From contig NZ_AP024745.1 of assembly GCF_019704555.1 (NCBI RefSeq), positions 3,418,501-3,482,500 of the forward strand: 64,000 nt of DNA, read 5' to 3'. Position 1 is the stretch's first letter, and each line of letters begins with the position of its first letter. The stretch comes from Actinoplanes sp. L3-i22. Its GTDB lineage: Bacteria; Actinomycetota; Actinomycetes; Mycobacteriales; Micromonosporaceae. A program made the position numbers and the translations under genes. Under the pieces are notes generated by a model. The model made no database searches. It was not told where the DNA came from and was given only the letters and a program-made list of their open reading frames with translations. This document shows, piece after piece, positions 63,090 to 64,000 of this stretch.

Positions 63090-64000
63090 AGTGACGCGTC
63101 GGTGTAGTTGGCGCCGAAGAACGTCTCCATCTCGAGGTTGGGGAGATGGCCGGCGTCCAGCTCGCGGCGGGAGTGGCCGAACGCGAACCGGACGTGGGTC
63201 TCGACGAATGTCCCCTGCTCGGCCGGCCCGCTCGTCCCGTCGGCGGTGTCGATCGAGTACTCCACCTGCAGGAGCGGGCGCCGGCGGGTCAGCGCGGCGA
63301 TCCAGCTGGTGGGTTCGAGCTCCCAGACGGAACGCACCGGGCGGTCGGCGCCCATCTGCCCGGAGCGGGCATCCTGCAGCAGCCGGCCCGGGCGGAGGCG
63401 GTCCGCGAAGGCGGTGGCGAGCACCACACTGGCGCGAACGGTGTTCACCCTCCCGGCCGGAACGTTGACCAGGAAGTTCACCTGGGTCTGCTGCCCCGGG
63501 TCGAGGACGAATCCGGCCTGCAGGATGTCGAACCCGGTCTCGATCAGGGATTCGGAGCGGGGCATCTCGTAGCGTGCGCTCCACAGACTCGTGGCGACCT
63601 CGCCGGCGATCGGCCACTCCTGCTGGGTGCGGGTCTCGCGGGGCTCCGACGCACTCCCCATGAGCGCGTAGCGCGAACCCATCACGACAAGTGACTTCTT
63701 GCCGATGTTCGCGATGTCCGCCCGCACCTCGACGACCCGGTAGCCGGCGCCGTCCGGCCCGGTGCGCTCGGCCACCACCGCCAGGCGGAGCTTGATGTCG
63801 AGCACCTGGGCGTCGGTGACCGGCTGGTACGCGCCGACGACCAGGCTCATCAGCGGAACGGCCGCGGTGGCCGTGGCGGCGACGACGGCGGCCAGCACGG
63901 TCTCCGAGGGCCGGCCGCCGCTCGGTCGCCGGCCCCGGGCGAGCGTGGCGATCGCGGCGGCGGCGGGCGCGGCGGAGGCCAGCAGCCACAGCGCCGCCCG
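63059..64000 (-). CDS. Membrane-anchored protein of unknown function (5' end outside window)
   Basis: At least 313 codons; the frame is open to the window edge, with a hydrophobic segment there (AALWLLASAAPAAAA), so the true start lies beyond 64000. A GTG at 63898 is a poorer choice because the upstream codons read as a membrane protein. A second span near the GTG (VLAAVVAATATAAVPLMSLVV) is followed by a ~270-residue polar domain, probably extracellular, rich in strands (VLDPGQQTQVNFLVNVPAG, LLQVEYSIDTADG). No family is recognised. Its stop overlaps the GGDEF-EAL gene. Confidence 0.65.
   Translation of the reverse strand, partial: RAALWLLASAAPAAAAIATLARGRRPSGGRPSETVLAAVVAATATAAVPLMSLVVGAYQPVTDAQVLDIKLRLAVVAERTGPDGAGYRVVEVRADIANIGKKSLVVMGSRYALMGSASEPRETRTQQEWPIAGEVATSLWSARYEMPRSESLIETGFDILQAGFVLDPGQQTQVNFLVNVPAGRVNTVRASVVLATAFADRLRPGRLLQDARSGQMGADRPVRSVWELEPTSWIAALTRRRPLLQVEYSIDTADGTSGPAEQGTFVETHVRFAFGHSRRELDAGHLPNLEMETFFGANYTDASLQLAIDGTRD

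Noticed and set aside
63898..63900. GTG at 63898 as the start of the last gene
   Set aside because: The frame stays open to the window edge and reads as a membrane segment, so the gene most likely begins outside the window.

Overview
The window is GC-rich (roughly 70 percent or more), gene-dense bacterial chromosome with frequent GTG starts. The gene set includes a phenylacetyl-CoA epoxidase module, an F420-type LLM oxidoreductase, a TIGR03089 protein, SpoIIE/STAS switch proteins, a CebR/CelR-type box on a GH9 cellulase and DnaA-type boxes of the form TTGTCCACA. Together these point to an actinobacterium, most likely a Micromonosporaceae member such as Actinoplanes; that placement is inference. 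I see no prophage, CRISPR array, rRNA or tRNA.

Layout. 1-1.6 kb: end of a paa operon (paaD, paaE). 1.7-9 kb: methyltransferase, TIGR03089 protein, small peptidoglycan-binding protein, aminotransferase, DUF732 lipoprotein, HtrA-like protease, FAD monooxygenase and TetR regulator. 9-16.5 kb: a giant fused ABC exporter, metallophosphoesterase, P-loop kinase and ScyD/E-like protein. 16.5-24.6 kb: cysteine-rich small proteins, sulfotransferase plus GH43-like protein, Ser/Thr kinase, universal stress protein, APC permease, STAS protein and a Tat-exported dimethylformamidase-like protein. 24.6-31 kb: P450, GH9 cellulase, ATP-grasp enzyme, esterase and TPR protein. 31-38.4 kb: a signalling block (bacteriophytochrome kinase, response regulator, SpoIIE phosphatase, DUF5990, MDR oxidoreductase, GGDEF-EAL). 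38.6-45 kb: SNF2 helicase with a leader peptide and SWIM partner, a repeat-bearing secreted protein and an unusual SDR. 45-51.4 kb: an MMPL transporter with a tail of about 1,100 residues and a membrane-anchored neighbour. 51.5-64 kb: FKBP, YaaA, LLM enzyme, methyltransferase/TetR pair, XRE-controlled membrane operon, STAS, CopC-CopD fusion, phosphoglucomutase, a second GGDEF-EAL and a window-truncated membrane protein.

Regulation is unusually readable. At least fifteen genes have a TANNNT hexamer 6-8 nt before the start codon, the signature of leaderless transcription. Two divergent regions carry paired palindromic operators (54856-54893 and 56922-56984).

The most noteworthy unexplained structure is a 104-bp intergenic element present twice, at 7488-7591 (+) and 53017-53120 (-). 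The copies align without gaps. Each has two DnaA-box-like 9-mers on the same strand, 8 bp apart, followed 51 bp later by a GC-rich hairpin. Other unexplained structure includes 18-bp tandem arrays abutting the stop codons of the two giant transporters, a 13-bp array, two 35-bp arrays and a 38-bp perfect palindrome.
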